Positions 23,995-41,911 are shown, counted from the stretch's first letter. The stretch is 64,000 nt of DNA from Sodalis glossinidius str. 'morsitans' (GCF_000010085.1 NC_007712.1:186001-250000), one strand, 5' to 3'. The notes: generated from the sequence alone by a model not told the origin. Numbers and translations: made by a program.

Positions 23995-24404
23995 TCATTC
24001 CCCCCCTCAAAAACAGTGCCGCCCGATATCGGGCAGATAAGGTAGAAGTCTGCGCGGGTCGTCATTATCGCCCGTATCCGGCCTGCGCTGGCTAGGAAGG
24101 CGGCCGATGGAACGGAGGGCACCGCAGCCGGTCGATTGAAACAAACCGCTTAACGGGCCTCTCGATTGAATAACAGCGAGCATTCGTTGCTCTGCGGACC
24201 GGGTCGACCACGCGAACCGGATACACCCGAGACTGACACTAAAAGCATTATAATACCTGGGGAGACATCTGGCGCCAATAAACAGGGCGGCGTAGGTGCA
24301 AAAGCGCATTGGGCATGGATAGGGATCTGCGGCGGCGTGCAGATTCGCGCTGACGCGATGCCGGAGGAGGAGTAAGGTGGGTCTGCCGCAGTAGCGGCAC
24401 GACC
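23995..24404. other. Non-coding stretch between pepE remnant and coaA
   Basis: About 410 bases with no convincing reading frame. It is GC-rich with scattered stops and may be the worn-out remains of a gene, but nothing in it could be matched to a known family by eye. Confidence 0.5.
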
Positions 24405-25355
24405 CTATTTGCGCAGCCGGACTCTCTCCACCGCATGATTGGCGCTTTTGCCAAGGATAAGACTCGCGCGCTCGCGGGTAGGCAGAATGTTTTGCTGCAG
24501 GTTGCGGCCGTTGATTTCGCTCCACAGCTGGCTGGCGATGGCGACCGCCTCTTGCTCGGAAAGCTGGGAATAATGGTGGAAATAGGAGTCGGGATCGGAA
24601 AACGCTCCCTGGCGAAATTTTAGAAAACGATTGATATACCAGCTCTGCAGCAGCGTCTCAGGCGCATCGACATAGATGGAAAAATCGACAAAGTCGGAGA
24701 CGAACACGTGGTGGGGATCATGGTTATAATCGCTGCCGCTTTGCAACACGTTTAATCCTTCCAATATCAGAATGTCCGGTTGGGAAATGACTTTCTGTTC
24801 GTCGGGCACAACGTCGTAAATCAAGTGGGAATAGACCGGGGCCGTCACGCGCGGCGTGCCTGATTTCACTTTCGAGACGAAATTGACCAGGCTGCGAATA
24901 TCATAGGACTCCGGAAAGCCCTTTTTCTTCATGAGATCCCGCTGCTTGAGTACGCTGTTGGGATGCAAAAACCCGTCGGTCGTCACCAGCTCTACCGTGC
25001 GGTGTTCGGGCCAGCGGCTCAACAGCGCCTGCAGCACGCGCGCCGTGGTGCTCTTGCCTACCGCCACGCTGCCGGCGATGCCGATGATATAGGGAATACG
25101 CTGGCCGTCGGTGCCAAGGAACTGCTCCAGCACGGCCTGGCGGCGCAGATTGGAACTAATATAAAAATTGAGCAAACGCGACAGCGGCAGATAAATCTCT
25201 GCCACTTCTTCAAGGGAAAGATCTTCATTTATCCCCTTGAGATTGACGATTTCCGCTTCGGTGAGCGTCAGCGGCACGGAATTACGCAACGCGGCCCACT
25301 GTTTGCGGCTGAATTGCAGGTATGGTGTGGGGGGAGATTGCACAGCTTTAATCAT
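24405..25355 (-). CDS. coaA: Pantothenate kinase CoaA
   Basis: 316 residues, the E. coli length. The P-loop GSVAVGKSTTARVLQ (about residues 94-108) marks the bacterial type I pantothenate kinase, which commits pantothenate to coenzyme A and is feedback-inhibited by CoA. The segments TTDGFLHPN and LILEGLNVLQ are conserved. It runs toward birA, as in E. coli. Confidence 0.97.
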   Translation of the reverse strand: MIKAVQSPPTPYLQFSRKQWAALRNSVPLTLTEAEIVNLKGINEDLSLEEVAEIYLPLSRLLNFYISSNLRRQAVLEQFLGTDGQRIPYIIGIAGSVAVGKSTTARVLQALLSRWPEHRTVELVTTDGFLHPNSVLKQRDLMKKKGFPESYDIRSLVNFVSKVKSGTPRVTAPVYSHLIYDVVPDEQKVISQPDILILEGLNVLQSGSDYNHDPHHVFVSDFVDFSIYVDAPETLLQSWYINRFLKFRQGAFSDPDSYFHHYSQLSEQEAVAIASQLWSEINGRNLQQNILPTRERASLILGKSANHAVERVRLRK

Positions 25356-25715
25356 AACGTGAGCCAGCCCGTTGCACAGTCTATTCAGGGCGCAGGACGC
25401 TAACCCGGAAAGAAAACAAGCTGCATAGTATAGACAGCCTCGTACCCAGCGTAGAGTGTTTTTTCTGCCGCGGGTGAGGAATTGTGAGCCTGACGTGCGA
25501 TCCTCGGCCGCCGTCGCCCCTGCCGTTACCGGTGTGCGGTCATTGATAAGTAAACAGGGCTACGCCGGGGCTGTACCCGTTGCGCCGACAGTGCTACTAT
25601 GCAGGCTAAAGCGTGATATTCCACTGCTTCGAGCATGAATAATAACCAATTTTGCGCGCACCGTTGTGAAATTGGGTAATTTCTGAGCGAAAGTGCGAAT
25701 TACGCGATTTTTTTG
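25356..25715. other. Intergenic region between coaA and the tRNA cluster
   Basis: About 360 bases without a credible gene. It should hold the reverse-strand coaA promoter and, at its right end, the tRNA-tufB promoter. AT-rich sequence at 25640-25715 precedes that promoter. Confidence 0.6.
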
Positions 25716-25744
25716 TTGCATAGGTCGTCCGCTCTACCTAGAAT
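25716..25744 (+). promoter_or_regulatory. Promoter of the tRNA-tufB operon
   Basis: -35 TTGCAT (25716-25721), 17-base spacer and -10 TAGAAT (25739-25744), followed by a GCGC discriminator typical of stable-RNA promoters. Transcription would start just before tRNA-Thr. Confidence 0.75.
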
Positions 25745-25758
25745 GCGCATCACTTGAT

Positions 25759-25834
<76 letters not shown>

Positions 25835-25844
25835 AAAAAAATCT

Positions 25845-25929
<85 letters not shown>

Positions 25930-26110
25930 AATTCGTATCAAGCACGATACACACCCGGCTGCAGAGCATCATGGCGCAGTGGGGGAAGGGGTGAGAACCC
26001 TCGATCAAGGTTCGGGCCGAGCGCAGAAAGACAACGATGCGTAGCATCGGCCCGGAATCCTGGCATCAATCTACAATCTACAGAAATATCAGGTAGCCGA
26101 GTTTCAAGAT

Positions 26111-26185
<75 letters not shown>

Positions 26186-26189
26186 ATGT

Positions 26190-26265
26190 GCTGATATAGC
26201 TCAGTCGGTAGAGCGCACCCTTGGTAAGGGTGAGGTCGGCAGTTCGAATCTGCCTATCAGCACCA
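26190..26265 (+). tRNA. thrT: tRNA-Thr (GGT)
   Basis: 76 nt, anticodon loop TTGGTAA (GGT), encoded CCA. It lies 4 bases after tRNA-Gly. A very similar tRNA-Thr (GGT) is in the tail of the second rrn operon at 56774-56849. Confidence 0.97.
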
Positions 26266-26376
26266 CTTCTAGTCTCCCTCCTGATTCCCTTTCTGTAAGA
26301 AAACAAATTCAGCAGGCATGTTGCCTGGTTGATGTGGTGATACCACCGATATATTCGTGTCTTAGAGGGACAATCG

Positions 26377-27561
26377 ATGTCTAAAGAAAAGTTTCAACGC
26401 ACAAAACCACACGTTAACGTCGGTACTATCGGCCACGTTGACCATGGTAAAACGACCCTGACCGCCGCCATCACCACCGTTCTGGCCAAGGCCTACGGCG
26501 GTAGCGCGCGCGCGTTCGATCAGATCGACAACGCGCCGGAAGAAAAGGCCCGTGGTATCACCATCAACACCTCACACGTTGAATACGATACCCCGACCCG
26601 CCACTACGCGCACGTAGACTGCCCGGGACACGCCGACTATGTGAAAAACATGATCACCGGCGCGGCGCAGATGGACGGCGCTATTCTGGTGGTTGCCGCG
26701 ACAGACGGCCCGATGCCGCAGACCCGCGAGCACATCCTGCTGGGTCGCCAGGTCGGCGTACCGTACATCATCGTGTTCATGAACAAATGCGACATGGTCG
26801 ATGACGAAGAGCTGCTGGAACTGGTAGAAATGGAAGTGCGCGAACTGCTGTCGCAGTACGACTTCCCGGGCGACGACACGCCGGTTATCCGCGGCTCGGC
26901 GCTGAAAGCGCTGGAAGGCGATGAAGCCTGGACCGCCAAGATCATCGAACTGGCAGAAGCGCTGGACAGCTACATTCCGGAACCGGAACGCGCCATTGAC
27001 AAGCCGTTCCTGCTGCCGATCGAAGACGTGTTCTCCATCTCCGGCCGCGGTACCGTGGTCACCGGTCGTGTAGAGCGCGGCATCGTCAAAGTGGGTGAGG
27101 AAGTGGAAATCGTCGGCATCAAAGACACCACCAAAACCACCTGCACCGGCGTTGAAATGTTCCGTAAACTGCTGGACGAAGGCCGTGCCGGCGAGAACGT
27201 TGGCGTTCTGCTGCGCGGTACCAAGCGTGACGACGTAGAGCGTGGTCAGGTTCTGGCCAAGCCGGGCTCGATCAAGCCGCACACCCAGTTTGAATCAGAA
27301 GTTTATATTCTGAGCAAAGACGAAGGCGGCCGCCACACGCCGTTCTTTAAAGGCTACCGCCCGCAGTTCTACTTCCGTACGACTGACGTGACCGGTACCA
27401 TCGAACTGCCGGAAGGCGTTGAAATGGTCATGCCTGGCGACAACATCAAGATGGTTGTTAATCTGATTGCCCCGATCGCCATGGACGACGGCCTGCGTTT
27501 CGCTATCCGCGAAGGCGGCCGTACCGTTGGCGCCGGCGTTGTTGCCAAAGTTATCGCTTAA
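26377..27561 (+). CDS. tufB: Elongation factor Tu
   Basis: 394 residues. The GTPase motifs are intact: GHVDHGKT (P-loop), DCPGHADYVKNM (G3) and NKCDMVDD (G4). It delivers aminoacyl-tRNA to the ribosome. Position after the four tRNAs identifies it as the tufB copy. Codon use is strongly biased, as expected for a highly expressed gene. Confidence 0.98.
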   Translation: MSKEKFQRTKPHVNVGTIGHVDHGKTTLTAAITTVLAKAYGGSARAFDQIDNAPEEKARGITINTSHVEYDTPTRHYAHVDCPGHADYVKNMITGAAQMDGAILVVAATDGPMPQTREHILLGRQVGVPYIIVFMNKCDMVDDEELLELVEMEVRELLSQYDFPGDDTPVIRGSALKALEGDEAWTAKIIELAEALDSYIPEPERAIDKPFLLPIEDVFSISGRGTVVTGRVERGIVKVGEEVEIVGIKDTTKTTCTGVEMFRKLLDEGRAGENVGVLLRGTKRDDVERGQVLAKPGSIKPHTQFESEVYILSKDEGGRHTPFFKGYRPQFYFRTTDVTGTIELPEGVEMVMPGDNIKMVVNLIAPIAMDDGLRFAIREGGRTVGAGVVAKVIA

Positions 27562-27612
27562 GCTGGCAATTGCCGACATTTGTCGAATAACCATTTGACG
27601 CGACATGCGGTT

Positions 27613-27640
27613 AAAGGGCATGATTCGATGCCCTTTTTCT
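27613..27640 (+). terminator. Terminator after tufB
   Basis: AAAGGGCAT, loop GATTCG and ATGCCCTTT form a stem followed by a T-run (TTTTTCT). Confidence 0.88.
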
Positions 27641-27650
27641 ACGCTGTGAC

Positions 27651-27705
27651 AGAGAACCTATCTCATCAGCGATTTTAAGTCATAATCATTGGAGAGATAG
27701 GCTCT
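27651..27705 (+). other. Inverted repeat in the secE leader
   Basis: CCTATCTC (27657-27664) pairs with GAGATAGG (27694-27701). Flanking AGAG and CTCT extend the stem. The loop contains a CATAAT hexamer at 27681-27686 that could be a -10, but no good -35 was found. No long T-run follows, so it is not a standard terminator. Confidence 0.5.
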
Positions 27706-27817
27706 TGTTCTGTGGCGCGAGGTAATGTTGCTCATCCAGGGCATACTTCGATTGGTAGCCTCACGCTTTGCGGGGCTTATAAGTTGTTTGTCTGAATCCT
27801 ATGTGACAGGTTTTTTT

Positions 27818-28201
27818 ATGAGTGCGAATACCGAAGCTCAAGGAAGCGGGCGCGGCCTGGAAGTGGTTAAGTGGTTAGTCGTCGCGATTCTGTTGGTCGT
27901 GGCTATCGTCGGTAACTATTACTGCCGCGATTACCACTTGCTGCTGCGAGCGCTGGCTGTCGTGCTTATTATTGCTATCGCGGGCGGTGTGGCCATGATA
28001 ACTGCCAAAGGCAAGTCCACCGTTGCGTTTGCGCGTGAAGCGCGCACCGAAGTACGTAAAGTGATTTGGCCGACCCGCCAGGAAACGTTACATACCACGT
28101 TAATCGTCGCCGCGGTGACCGCCGTGATGTCACTGATTCTGTGGGGGCTGGATGGCATTCTGGTCCGTGTGGTATCGTTTATTACTGGCCTGAGGTTCTA
28201 A
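27818..28201 (+). CDS. secE: Preprotein translocase subunit SecE
   Basis: 127 residues, the E. coli length, beginning MSANTEAQGSGRG as in E. coli. Three transmembrane helices, with the conserved cytoplasmic segment AREARTEVRKVIWPTRQET before the last helix. It clamps SecY in the translocon. An in-frame extension upstream to 27725 is not homologous. nusG follows after 1 base. Confidence 0.97.
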   Translation: MSANTEAQGSGRGLEVVKWLVVAILLVVAIVGNYYCRDYHLLLRALAVVLIIAIAGGVAMITAKGKSTVAFAREARTEVRKVIWPTRQETLHTTLIVAAVTAVMSLILWGLDGILVRVVSFITGLRF

Positions 28202-28202
28202 G

Positions 28203-28748
28203 ATGTCCGAAGCTCCAAAAAAACGCTGGTATGTCGTTCAGGCGTTTTCCGGTTTTGAGGGACGCGTAGCGCAGTCCCTTCGCGAACATATCAAACTTCA
28301 TGATATGGAAGAGCTGTTTGGCGAAGTCATGGTGCCGACGGAAGAAGTGGTTGAAATTCGCGGCGGCCAGCGTCGTAAAAGCGAACGCAAGTTTTTCCCG
28401 GGCTATGTCCTGGTGCAGATGGTGATGAACGATGCCAGCTGGCATTTGGTGCGCAGCGTACCGCGCGTCATGGGTTTCATCGGCGGCACCTCGGATCGGC
28501 CTGCGCCTATCAGCGACAAAGAAGTCGACGCCATTATGAACCGCCTGCAGCAGGTCGGCGACAAGCCGCGGCCGAAAACCCTTTTCGAGCCGGGAGAGCT
28601 GGTTCGCGTCAACGATGGCCCCTTCGCCGACTTCAACGGCGTGGTGGAAGAGGTGGATTACGAAAAAAGCCGCCTGAAGGTGTCGGTCTCGATCTTTGGT
28701 CGCGCCACGCCGGTGGAGCTGGATTTCGGTCAGGTCGAGAAAGGCTGA
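28203..28748 (+). CDS. nusG: Transcription termination/antitermination factor NusG
   Basis: 181 residues, as in E. coli. The NGN domain (RWYVVQAFSGFEGRVAQSL; FFPGYVLVQM) binds RNA polymerase. The KOW domain (GELVRVNDGPFADFNGVVEE) contacts Rho or ribosomal protein S10. It is also part of the rrn antitermination machinery acting on the boxA sites in this window. Confidence 0.98.
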   Translation: MSEAPKKRWYVVQAFSGFEGRVAQSLREHIKLHDMEELFGEVMVPTEEVVEIRGGQRRKSERKFFPGYVLVQMVMNDASWHLVRSVPRVMGFIGGTSDRPAPISDKEVDAIMNRLQQVGDKPRPKTLFEPGELVRVNDGPFADFNGVVEEVDYEKSRLKVSVSIFGRATPVELDFGQVEKG

Positions 28749-28768
28749 ATCGCCAACAACATTTTTGC

Positions 28769-28806
28769 TTGCTCGGGGCGCGAAATTAATCTAAAATTTC
28801 GCGCCT
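28769..28806 (+). promoter_or_regulatory. rplK promoter embedded in an inverted repeat that may end secE-nusG
   Basis: -35 TTGCTC (28769-28774), 17-base spacer and -10 TAAAAT (28792-28797). The same bases form GGCGCGAAATT ... AATTTCGCGCC (28778-28806), a strong stem with TTTCGTCTTTG after it, so promoter and terminator-like hairpin overlap. Confidence 0.7.
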
Positions 28807-28881
28807 TTCGTCTTTGTGCACGTAAACGCTTATTTACGGGGGAGCCTTAAACGGCGCTAGCACCCATTAGAGGAAATCAAC

Positions 28882-29310
28882 ATGGCCAAGAAAGTACAAG
28901 CTTATGTCAAGCTGCAGGTTGCTGCAGGCATGGCAAACCCGAGTCCGCCGGTAGGTCCGGCCCTGGGTCAGCAGGGCGTTAACATCATGGAATTCTGCAA
29001 AGCCTTCAATGCCAAAACTGAGAGCATTGAAAAAGGGCTGCCGATTCCGGTTGTTATCACCGTGTATTCCGACCGCTCTTTCACTTTCGTTACCAAGACC
29101 CCGCCGGCCGCCGTGCTGCTGAAGAAAGCCGCAGGCATCAAATCCGGTTCCGGTAAGCCGAATAAAGACAAGGTCGGTAAAGTGACCAGCGCGCAGGTCC
29201 GTGAAATCGCGGAAACCAAAGCGGCTGATATGACCGGTGCCGACGTGGAAGCGATGTCTCGCTCCATTGCGGGTACCGCGCGTTCCATGGGCCTGGTGGT
29301 GGAGGATTAA
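28882..29310 (+). CDS. rplK: 50S ribosomal protein L11
   Basis: 142 residues, as in E. coli. L11 binds the 23S GTPase centre and is needed for RelA-dependent stringent signalling. The conserved [20 protein letters not shown] is present. The leader (about 28807-28881) is the expected site of L1 autoregulation. rplA follows after 3 bases. Confidence 0.98.
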
Positions 29311-29313
29311 GAA

Positions 29314-30018
29314 ATGGCTAAACTGACCAAGCGCATGCGCGTCATCCGCGACAAAGTTGATTCCACCAAGCAGTACGACATCAGTGAAGCCGTAGCTCTG
29401 CTGAAAGAACTGGCTACCGCTAAGTTCGTTGAAAGCGTCGACGTTGCCGTCAATCTGGGCATCGATGCCCGTAAATCCGATCAGAACGTCCGTGGCGCCA
29501 CCGTGCTGCCGCACGGCACCGGCCGCAGCGTACGCGTCGCCGTGTTCACCCAGGGCGCCAATGCGGAAGCGGCGAAAGCCGCCGGTGCAGACCTGGTCGG
29601 CATGGATGATCTGGCTGACCAGATCAAAAAAGGCGAGTTTAACTTCGACGTGGTTATCGCTTCTCCGGACGCGATGCGTGTTGTCGGCCAGCTTGGCCAG
29701 ATCCTCGGTCCGCGCGGCCTGATGCCGAACCCGAAAGTCGGCACTGTGACTCCGAACGTCGCTGAAGCGGTTAAAAACGCGAAAGCCGGTCAGGTGCGCT
29801 ATCGCAACGACAAAAACGGCATCATCCACACCACCATTGGTAAAGTGGACTTTGAGTCTGACAAATTGAAAGAAAACCTGGAAGCTCTGCTGGTCGCGCT
29901 GAAAAAAGCTAAACCGACGCAGGCTAAAGGCGTTTACATCAAGAAAGTCAGCCTGTCTACCACCATGGGCGCAGGTGTTGCCGTGGATCAAAGCGGCCTG
30001 TCCACCACGACCGCTTAA
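29314..30018 (+). CDS. rplA: 50S ribosomal protein L1
   Basis: 234 residues, as in E. coli. It forms the mobile L1 stalk and, in E. coli, represses its own rplKA message. Conserved segments include LPHGTGRSVRVAVF and GPRGLMPNPKVGTVT. Confidence 0.98.
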   Translation: MAKLTKRMRVIRDKVDSTKQYDISEAVALLKELATAKFVESVDVAVNLGIDARKSDQNVRGATVLPHGTGRSVRVAVFTQGANAEAAKAAGADLVGMDDLADQIKKGEFNFDVVIASPDAMRVVGQLGQILGPRGLMPNPKVGTVTPNVAEAVKNAKAGQVRYRNDKNGIIHTTIGKVDFESDKLKENLEALLVALKKAKPTQAKGVYIKKVSLSTTMGAGVAVDQSGLSTTTA

Positions 30019-30025
30019 TTATTGC

Positions 30026-30054
30026 TTTACGCGGGCGTTGGATTTGTCTAGAAT
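30026..30054 (+). promoter_or_regulatory. rplJ operon promoter (PL10)
   Basis: -35 TTTACG (30026-30031), 17-base spacer and -10 TAGAAT (30049-30054), at the same place as the E. coli L10 promoter. Inverted repeats GGGCGTT (30034-30040) and AACGCCC (30057-30063) flank the -10. Confidence 0.65.
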
Positions 30055-30324
30055 TTAACGCCCGAAGTTTCTCCGGGACGGTTTCCTTTTGACCGCGGGC
30101 GTAACAAACAGATTTTTTCGGTTGGAGCTTGGCCTATCCAACCTCCGTCCAAGACCGCAGGTGTGTGTCACAGCACTTAATTTTCCTGCGTAGACGGTGA
30201 CAGAGCCTGAATAACATTTTCGTTTGCTGGATTCTGCTCACCGTATTTCGACGCTTACCGTCGCTGTGGCGGTATGTGAAGTGAGTTCCGGGGGTACCCC
30301 GTTTAAATCCAGGAGCACAAGCTA
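30055..30324 (+). promoter_or_regulatory. rplJ leader, site of L10 autoregulation
   Basis: A 270-base untranslated leader precedes rplJ. In E. coli a leader of this kind folds into the L10-(L12)4 binding structure that represses translation. Position and length fit; the detailed fold was not traced. The ribosome site is CAGGAG at 30311-30316. Confidence 0.6.
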
Positions 30325-30822
30325 ATGGCATTAAATCTTCAAGACAAACAAGCGATTGTTGCTGAAGTCAGCGAAGTAGCCAAAGGCGCGCTGTCTGCCG
30401 TTGTCGCGGATTCCCGTGGCGTTACGGTAGATAAAATGACTGAACTGCGTAAAGCAGGTCGTGAAGCCGGTGTTTACATGCGCGTTGTTCGCAACACGCT
30501 GATGCGCCGCGTCGTTGAAGGTACTCCTTTCGAGTGCCTGAAAGACACGTTTGTCGGTCCGACCCTGATTGCATTTTCTAACGAACACCCGGGCGCTGCC
30601 GCTCGTTTGTTCAAGGCCTTCGCCAAAGACAATGCTAATTTCGAGGTTAAAGCCGCAGCCTTTGAAGGCGAAGTTATCTCGGCGTCGCAGATCGATCGCC
30701 TGGCCACTCTGCCAACTTACGAAGAAGCAATCGCCCGCCTGATGTCGGCCATGAAAGAAGCCTCTGCAGGAAAACTGGTTCGCACGCTGGCCGCACTGCG
30801 CGATCAGAAAGAAGCGGCTTAA
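30325..30822 (+). CDS. rplJ: 50S ribosomal protein L10
   Basis: 165 residues, as in E. coli. L10 anchors the L7/L12 dimers of the ribosomal stalk. Its N-terminal RNA-binding part (EVAKGALSAVVADSRGVTV) and C-terminal helix are intact. Confidence 0.98.
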   Translation: MALNLQDKQAIVAEVSEVAKGALSAVVADSRGVTVDKMTELRKAGREAGVYMRVVRNTLMRRVVEGTPFECLKDTFVGPTLIAFSNEHPGAAARLFKAFAKDNANFEVKAAAFEGEVISASQIDRLATLPTYEEAIARLMSAMKEASAGKLVRTLAALRDQKEAA

Positions 30823-30888
30823 GCGCCGGTTTTATTCTGAAGCTATTGCAAACGTATAAATACTTTCTGAATTTTAGGAACACTTGTT

Positions 30889-31257
30889 ATGTCTATCACT
30901 AAAGAACAAATTCTGGACGCAGTTGCCGAAATGTCCGTCATGGACGTTGTTGAACTGATCTCCATGATGGAAGAAAAATTCGGCGTTTCTGCCGCTGCTG
31001 CTGTTGCCGTTGCCGCAGGTGGCCCGGCTGAAGCTGCAGAGGAGAAAACCGAGTTTGACGTTGTTCTGAGCGCAATCGGCGCGAACAAAGTTGCCGTCAT
31101 CAAAGCCGTGCGTGGCGCTACCGGTCTGGGCCTGAAAGAAGCCAAAGACCTGGTTGAATCCGCACCTGCCACCCTGAAAGAAGGCGTGAGCAAAGATGAC
31201 GCCGAAACACTGAAGAAAGACCTGGAACAAGCGGGTGCTTCTGTTGAGGTTAAATAA
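30889..31257 (+). CDS. rplL: 50S ribosomal protein L7/L12
   Basis: 122 residues (E. coli 121). An N-terminal dimerisation domain, an Ala-rich hinge (about 36-52) and a C-terminal domain with KVAVIKAVRGATGLGLKEAK. It recruits translation factors to the ribosome. Confidence 0.98.
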   Translation: MSITKEQILDAVAEMSVMDVVELISMMEEKFGVSAAAAVAVAAGGPAEAAEEKTEFDVVLSAIGANKVAVIKAVRGATGLGLKEAKDLVESAPATLKEGVSKDDAETLKKDLEQAGASVEVK

Positions 31258-31293
31258 GTTAACCTTCCAGGTTGCAGCCTGAATTAGGCTGAT

Positions 31294-31325
31294 GGCTGGT
31301 GGCTTTTTGGTCACCAGCCTTTTTG
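31294..31325 (+). terminator. Attenuator between rplL and rpoB
   Basis: GGCTGGTG (31294-31301) pairs with CACCAGCC (31312-31319), followed by TTTTTTG. It corresponds to the partial terminator that lowers rpoBC output relative to rplJL in E. coli. The rest of the gap to rpoB (31326-31584) has no gene; a small hairpin CTGTCC/GGACAG lies at 31530-31550. Confidence 0.85.
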
Positions 31326-31584
31326 CGCTGTAGGGGGATCAGTAGCGTTTCACACCATTTAGCTACTGATTAACCACAATATTTTTTTCTATCGACGACT
31401 TAATATACTGCATCGCCTGCTGAGCCTCCCTGGTTTAGCAAAGTGCAGCGAAATGATTTAAGAGTGATAGAAACAAGTATTGCGGAGAGAATATCGATTC
31501 TCCGATCGTGATAAATGGCGTTGCATGTACTGTCCTAGTAGGGCGGACAGAGTGGGTCGACTTGTCAGCTAGCTGAGGAACCCT

Positions 31585-35613
<4,029 letters not shown>

Positions 35614-35705
35614 TTTTCCGCCCCCCGGGTGCGATTCGCACTGGTAATAAGGGCGCCTGAGCGTTTCAGGCGCCTAACAGATCCAACTCCGACAGGAGCC
35701 AATCC

Positions 35706-39926
<4,221 letters not shown>

Positions 39927-39960
39927 TTGTCGATACCGTTCCTCGCCGCTGGCGAAGCCA

Positions 39961-39989
39961 AAACCGCTCCGGAGGGAGCGGTTTTTTTT
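39961..39989 (+). terminator. Terminator after rpoC
   Basis: AACCGCTCC, loop GGAG and GGAGCGGTT followed by a run of T. Confidence 0.93.
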
Positions 39990-40014
39990 GTCTCGCGCGT
40001 AGACGGCGTCGTGT

Positions 40015-41157
40015 TCAGACGCCGTCTGCGGCAACGGCCGTGCGTCCCAGGTAGGGCTCCCAATCTTTCCACACTGGCTGTAACCCCGCTTGTATAAGAA
40101 CGTGCGCCACTTCCTGCGGTGAACGGTTATCGTGGGGCAGAGATTGCTCCAGCTCCGGCCGATCGCTGGTGTAGCCGCCCGGCTGCGTCTTGGATCCGGC
40201 GCTGACGCTATTCACCACGATAGGGACCGCATGATTGCGAAAATGGGCGGATTCGCGGGTGGATAGGGAAATTTCCACCTCCGGCGCCAGCAGGCGGAAA
40301 GCGCACATGACCTGCAACAGCTAGGCTTCGTCCATTAAAGAGGCCGGCATTACGCCGCCGGTACAGGGACGCAGCCGGGGGAACGACAGCGAATAGCGGC
40401 TCTGCCAGTAGGTGTGGCGCATATACAGCAGGTGACGGGCCACCATATAGCAGTCGGCGCGCCAGTTATCAGAAAGGCCGATTAGCACGCCGAGGCCGAT
40501 CTTGTCGATCCCGGCCCGCGCCAGACGATCCGGCGTTTCAAGCCGCCAGACAAAATCCTGTTTCTGCCCGCGCAAATGATGGTGCCGGTAGGTGGGCGGA
40601 TGATAGGTTTCCTGATACACCAGCACGCCGTCCAGCCCCAGGCCTTTCAGCTCGGCGTATTTCGCCTGTGATAGCGGTTGCACCTCCATCATCAGCGAGC
40701 TGAATTCCTGGCGTACCAGCGGCACGTAACGGCGAAAATAGTCGATGCCCACTTTACTTTTATGCTCGCCGGTAACCAGCAGCACGTTGTCAATGCCCTT
40801 GGCGCGGATAGCCCGGCACTCGCTGAGGATTTTCTGTTCATCCAGCGTCCTGCGGCGGATGCGGTTGCTCATGGAAAAGCCGCAGTAAGTACAGTCGTTG
40901 GCGCAGAGATTTGACAGGTAAAGGGGCAAGTAAAAATTGATGGCGTTGCCAAAGCGTTGGCGGGTCAACCGCTGCGCTCGCTGAGCCAGCGGCTCCAGAT
41001 AGGGCAGTGCCGCCGGCGACAGTAGCGCCATCATTTCCGCCGGTCCGGGGTTTTCCGCCGCCAGCGCCCGTTCGACGTCGCGGGCCGTCTGGCTGTGGAT
41101 ACGCATGCCGACGTCGTCCCATTGAATCCGCTGCCAGTGCGGGGTAAAGCTGGTCAT
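40015..41157 (-). pseudogene. thiH: 2-iminoacetate synthase ThiH, interrupted by an amber codon
   Basis: The reading is E. coli-like throughout in a single frame of 380 codons, but TAG stands at 40321-40323, at the codon for Gln in the family (DERQLVQ becomes DEA-stop-LLQ). Before it the radical-SAM cluster motif CANDCTYC is intact. After it the normal C-terminus continues (MCAFRLLAPEVEISLSTRES ... WKDWEPYLGR). ThiH makes dehydroglycine from tyrosine for the thiazole ring. Translation would give about 278 of 380 residues. As all neighbouring thi genes are also broken, it is treated as dead. Confidence 0.9.
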
Positions 41158-41178
41158 GCTTGAGCCTCCGCCGGGGGG

Positions 41179-41908
41179 TTAGAAAGCCGGTCAGCGGGCT
41201 GGTGGCGCTGGCCTGACGGGCCAATTCGCCGGCTTCCAGCGCGACCCGGAAAGCGAGCGCCATTGCAACGGGATCCTGCGCCACGGCGATAGTGGTGTTG
41301 ACCAGTACCGCATCCGCGCCCATTTCCAGCGCTTCAAGCGCCTGACTTGGCGCGCCGATATCCGCATCCACCACGACCGGTACCTGCTCCTGTTCGATGA
41401 TAATACGCAGGAAATCACGGGTTTTTAGCCCCTGATTCGAGCCGATAGGTGATCCCAGCGGCATTACCGCCGCGCAACCCGCCTCTGCCAGCCGGCGGCA
41501 GAGGACCGGGTCGGTGCCACAGTAGGGCAACACCACAACCCCCTCTTTGACCAACTGCTTCGCCGCTTTTAAGGTTTCAATCGGATCGGGCAACAGGTAT
41601 TGCATATCCGGATGGATTTCAAGTTTGATCCAGTGGGTGCCCAGCGCTTCGCACGCCAAATGGGCGGCGAACAGAGCTTCTTCGGCGGTTTTGGAGCCGG
41701 ACGTGTTGAGCAGTAACCGGACGCCGGCCTGCCGTAATGCCGGCAGCAGCGCATCGCCGCCGCCGTGTAAATCGACCAGGCGCATCGCCAGAGTAACCAG
41801 TTCGCTGCCGGAGGCGAGGATGGCGTCCAGCATCAGCTGCGCCGAGGTGAATTTGCCGGTACCGGTGAATAAACGCGACTTGAAGGAAGTTTATGCTAGG
41901 GTAAACAT
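41179..41908 (-). pseudogene. thiG: Thiazole synthase ThiG, disrupted
   Basis: Most of the barrel is readable (SGSKTAEEALFAAHLACEAL; IKLEIHPDMQYLLPDPIETL; VMPLGSPIGSNQGL; GADAVLVNTTIAVA). There is an in-frame TAA at codon 6, about 10 residues are missing before ATSPLTGF near the C-terminus, and a frameshift removes the natural stop (probable original TAA at 41179-41181), so the frame runs on into thiH. ThiG forms the thiazole phosphate. Confidence 0.88.
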
Positions 41909-41911
41909 GGT

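Noticed and set aside
26572..27282. 236-codon reverse frame opposite tufB
   Set aside because: Antisense shadow of a strongly codon-biased gene.
40838..41833. A ThiG protein fused to a long Arg/Gly-rich C-terminus
   Set aside because: The extension is out-of-frame thiH sequence read after loss of the thiG stop, not a true fusion.
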